A DNA stretch of 8,123 nt from Micropruina sp. (GTDB taxonomy: Bacteria; Actinomycetota; Actinomycetes; Propionibacteriales; Propionibacteriaceae): NCBI GenBank assembly GCA_013693855.1, contig CP059261.1, positions 2,277,236-2,285,358 of the forward strand. The letters run 5' to 3'. The first letter of the stretch is position 1. The number at the start of each line of letters is the position of its first letter. A model generated the notes under the pieces. It was given only the letters and a program-made list of their open reading frames with translations. It ran no database searches and was not told the origin of the DNA. The position numbers and the translations under genes are program-made. This document shows, piece by piece, positions 5,884-8,123 of this stretch.

Positions 5884-7056
5884 ATGACGACGACCTTCAC
5901 CGACCAGGGACACCTCAGCCCGTCCAGCGTTGCCGGCTACGCACCGCCCCAGACGTGGGGGCCAGCGCGGCCGATCCAACCTCCGCCCCGTCGTCGGGCC
6001 CGGGCCGGGCTGATCGTCGCCACCGGCGCCCTGTCGGCCCTCATCGGGGCGGGTGCCGGCGTGGGCGGCTACGCCCTCGTGGCCGGGTCGCACCCAGCGC
6101 TGGCCGTGAGCAGCGCGACGGCTCCGGTGTCCGCCACCCTCGACGGGACGGTGGCCGCCGCCGCGGCCGCCATCAGCCCCTCGGTGGTGACGATCACCGT
6201 CCAGTCCGCACGGGCCGGCGAGATCGGGACCGGCGTGATCATCGACACGGCGGGCCACGTCCTGACCAACAACCACGTCGTCGCCGACGCCCAGGGCGCC
6301 ACCCTCACCGTCACCCTGGCCGACGGGCGGACGGTCGACGCCACCATCACCGGCACCGCACCGGCCACGGATCTGGCCGTGCTGAAGCTCGGATCCGGGG
6401 TCGAGGCGGCGTCACTGAAGCCCGCCACGTTCGCGACGTCGTCCAGCCTCTCGGTGGGTCAGACGGTGGTGGCGGTCGGCGCCCCGTTGGGGCTGTCGGA
6501 GACCGTCACCAGCGGAATCGTGTCGGCCACCGCCCGTCCGGTGCGGTCGGGCAACGACGACACCGCGGTCTACCAGGCCGTGCAAACCGACGCCGCGATC
6601 AACCCAGGGAACTCCGGCGGCCCGTTGGTGAACCTCAACGGGGAGATCGTCGGCGTCAACTCCTCCATCGCCTCGGTGGGCCAGTCGTCCAGCCAGTCTG
6701 GCAACATCGGCATCGGCTTCGCGATCCCGGCGGACGTGGCGGCGCGCGTGGCGACGAACCTCATCGCCTCGGGCAAGTCCACCGACGCGACGCTCGGCGT
6801 CCGCGTGCAGAGCGGGGACTCGCTGCTCGCGGAGACCACCTCGACCGGGGTCACCCTGGGCGTCGTCGAGCCTGGACGGGCGGCGGCGACCGCCGGTCTG
6901 CAAGCAGGGGACGTCGTCACCAAGCTGGGTCAGTTCCGGACGACCACCCCCGACGGGCTGATCGCCGCCGTCCGGTTCTACGCCCCGGGCACGTCCGTCC
7001 CGGTGACCTTCGAACGCGCCGGGACGAGCCGCACCGTGGACGTGACGTTGGGGTGA
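5884..7056 (+). CDS. HtrA/DegP-like S1C serine protease with C-terminal PDZ domain
   Basis: This intact 390-residue membrane-anchored protease is expected to act outside the membrane in envelope protein quality control. A Pro/Arg-rich cytoplasmic N-terminus (about 1-40) ends in PPPRRRARAG. One transmembrane helix follows (about 42-67), then an Ala/Ser-rich linker. The trypsin-like domain spans about 88-270 with a complete catalytic triad: H131 in VLTNNHVV, D163 in ATDLAVLKL and S244 in INPGNSGGPL. FAIPADVAARVATNLIASGK marks the end of the protease domain. A PDZ domain (about 280-388) contains GVTLGVVEPGRAAATAGLQA and GDVVTKLG and should bind substrate C-termini. The ATG at 5884 has GAAGG eight bases upstream. 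The gene diverges from the dioxygenase gene and converges on era, so it is transcribed alone. Its exact paralogue type (DegP, DegQ, PepD) cannot be fixed from sequence alone. Confidence 0.95.
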   Translation: MTTTFTDQGHLSPSSVAGYAPPQTWGPARPIQPPPRRRARAGLIVATGALSALIGAGAGVGGYALVAGSHPALAVSSATAPVSATLDGTVAAAAAAISPSVVTITVQSARAGEIGTGVIIDTAGHVLTNNHVVADAQGATLTVTLADGRTVDATITGTAPATDLAVLKLGSGVEAASLKPATFATSSSLSVGQTVVAVGAPLGLSETVTSGIVSATARPVRSGNDDTAVYQAVQTDAAINPGNSGGPLVNLNGEIVGVNSSIASVGQSSSQSGNIGIGFAIPADVAARVATNLIASGKSTDATLGVRVQSGDSLLAETTSTGVTLGVVEPGRAAATAGLQAGDVVTKLGQFRTTTPDGLIAAVRFYAPGTSVPVTFERAGTSRTVDVTLG

Positions 7057-7065
7057 GCGGCCCAC

Positions 7066-7406
7066 CGCGGCGCTTGAGCCTGTCGAACGCCCCGCCGATC
7101 ACCGCGGCCGTTGGACCGCCGCGGCGGTTGAGCCTGTCGAAACCCGGCAGACCGGACCGCTGCGGCGGTTGAGCCTGTCGACACCCCGCGGCGTCCACCC
7201 CAGCCCTGCCCGGGATCTCGACAAGCTCGATCGCCGTAGGTCCCACGCGGCGGTTGAGCTTGTCGAAACCCCGCGGCGCTCACTCCTTCCCGGGATCTCG
7301 ACAAGCTCGATCGCCGGGCCGCACTCACTCCCGACAGGAACTCGACAAGCTCCATCGCCGGAGGTCCCACGCAGCCCTGTCGGGATGTCGAGAAACCCGA
7401 TCGCCG
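7066..7406. repeat. Cluster of eight short dispersed repeats, four in each orientation
   Basis: The whole interval between the convergent protease gene and era is built of about 26-bp units. Plus-orientation units share GCGGCGGTTGAGCCTGTCGA, with C or T at one core position. They lie at about 7066-7092, 7121-7146, 7161-7187 and 7246-7272. Inverted units, reading CTCGACAAGCTCGATCGCCG, lie at about 7211-7236, 7291-7316, 7336-7360 and 7381-7406; the last is the most diverged. Facing pairs (7161/7211 and 7246/7291) can fold into long hairpins. Spacers also share sequence such as GGTCCCACGC. This looks like a REP/BIME-type element typical of GC-rich actinobacterial intergenic DNA. It may end transcription from both sides. 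Reading frames across it are artefacts. Confidence 0.88.
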
Positions 7407-7416
7407 CTGAAACCGC

Positions 7417-8123
7417 TCAGAAGCCCAGGCGGTTGAGGTGCTTGGGGTTGCGCTGCCAGTCCTTGAGCACCTTGACGCGCAGGTCCAGGTGGACCGGCGT
7501 CCCGAGCAGCTTGGCGATCTGGAGCCTGGCCGCCCGGCCCACCTCCTTCAGCCGCTGGCCCTTGTGGCCGATCACGATGCCCTTCTGCGAATCCCGCTCA
7601 ACGACCATGGAGGCGAAGATGTCCAGCAGTGGCTTGTCGGCCGGTCGTCCCGCGCGCAGCCCCATCTCCTCGATCGTCACGGTGATCGAATGCGGCAGTT
7701 CGTCGCGGACGCCCTCCAGTGCCGCCTCACGGATCAGTTCGGCGACGAGGGTCTCGGTCGGCTCGTCGGTCACCTCGCCGTCGGGGTAGAACCGTGGTCC
7801 CTCGGGCAGCAGTTTCACCAGCTCGTCGGTCACCACGTCGACCTGCTCGCCGGTGAGGGCCGACACGGGGATGATCTCCGCCCACCGGATGCCCAGCTCG
7901 GCCTCCAGCGACTGGGTCTTCAGCAGGTGCTCCGCCATCCGTTGGGGGCTCACGAGATCGGACTTGGTGGCCAGCGCCACCAGGGCGGGTCGCTTCGGCA
8001 AGGCGGCGAGTTCGCCGACGAGGTAGGTGTCGCCGGGCCCGATCCGCTGGTCGGCCGGCAGGCACACCCCGACGATGTCCACCTCGGTCCAGGTCTCACG
8101 GACGAGGTCGTTGAGCCGCTCCC
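7417..8123 (-). CDS. era: GTPase Era (C-terminal part, start beyond right edge)
   Basis: The minus strand reads in frame from the right edge (ERLNDLVRETWTEVDIVGVC) to the TGA at 7417-7419, giving 234 residues of an expected 300 or so. Era binds the 3' end of 16S rRNA and helps mature the 30S subunit. The visible part covers the second half of the GTPase domain, with the G4 motif ATKSDLV (TKSD in place of the usual NKxD) and IPVSALTGEQVDVVTDEL as the G5 region. The type-2 KH RNA-binding domain follows, with GIVIGHKGQRLKEVGRAARL (GHKG loop) and the end LRVKVLKDWQRNPKHLNRLGF. The P-loop and G2/G3 motifs are outside the window. The frame is intact. era and leuA being near each other is familiar from actinobacterial chromosomes; here three genes and the repeat array lie between them. 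Confidence 0.96.
   Translation of the reverse strand, partial: ERLNDLVRETWTEVDIVGVCLPADQRIGPGDTYLVGELAALPKRPALVALATKSDLVSPQRMAEHLLKTQSLEAELGIRWAEIIPVSALTGEQVDVVTDELVKLLPEGPRFYPDGEVTDEPTETLVAELIREAALEGVRDELPHSITVTIEEMGLRAGRPADKPLLDIFASMVVERDSQKGIVIGHKGQRLKEVGRAARLQIAKLLGTPVHLDLRVKVLKDWQRNPKHLNRLGF

Noticed and set aside
5802..7172. Plus-strand 456-codon frame overlapping the protease gene
   Set aside because: It is an alternative frame of the HtrA-like gene with an Arg/Gly/His-rich composition; the protease frame has a full catalytic triad and a PDZ domain.
7066..7406. CRISPR array
   Set aside because: Units occur in both orientations with unequal spacers that themselves share sequence, and no cas gene is in the window.
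7428..7437. GGCGGTTGAG inside the era 3' end as a ninth repeat unit
   Set aside because: It encodes the conserved HLNRL end of Era and lacks the GTCGA half of the unit, so the match is probably coincidental.
6917..7789. Open frames on both strands crossing the repeat array (with words such as GFDRLNRRGG or VETPRR)
   Set aside because: These are translations of the short repeats themselves, a common source of false proteins in actinobacterial genomes; no ribosome sites or conserved domain.

Overview
The window is GC-rich throughout, with coding frames almost saturated for G or C at third codon positions. It carries a long class-2 2-isopropylmalate synthase, an Era with a TKSD G4 motif, several candidate leaderless starts, and an intergenic cluster of short dispersed repeats (core TTGAGC-T-GTCGA). 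Together these point to an actinobacterium (Actinomycetota), possibly Propionibacteriaceae; the family-level guess is inference.

Layout from left to right. 1-648 (minus) is the N-terminal third or less of an RND efflux permease of the CzcA/HME type, cut by the window edge. 649-1094 is mostly non-coding or degraded and holds a 22-bp tandem duplication. 1095-1825 (minus) is an unrecognised gene that reads through only if four single-base deletions in C/G runs are repaired. 1844-3601 (minus) is leuA. Its upstream region (3602-3754) has a promoter, an apparently leaderless 16-residue leader peptide with three consecutive Leu codons, and an RNA segment able to form a pseudoknot that hides the leuA Shine-Dalgarno. 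3751-4971 (minus) is a FUSC/aromatic-acid-exporter-like membrane protein broken by one or two homopolymer indels. 5002-5784 (minus) is a DODA/YgiD-type extradiol dioxygenase. 5884-7056 (plus) is an HtrA/DegP-like membrane-anchored serine protease with a PDZ domain. 7066-7406 is an array of eight short repeats, four in each orientation, between the convergent htrA-like gene and era. 7417-8123 (minus) is the C-terminal part of Era, cut by the right edge.

The genes do not form one pathway. leuA starts leucine synthesis and appears to have its own amino-acid-sensing leader. The dioxygenase-family gene and the FUSC exporter are only 30 bp apart in the same direction and may be co-transcribed. They could jointly deal with aromatic compounds, but this is inference. 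The htrA-like gene diverges from the dioxygenase across 99 bp that contains a candidate operator. I saw no evidence of a phage, CRISPR array, insertion sequence or defence system. The most interesting items are the leuA leader, the unrecognised 244-residue protein hidden by frameshifts, and the repeat array. The indels cluster in C/G homopolymers, which suggests consensus sequence errors rather than biology.
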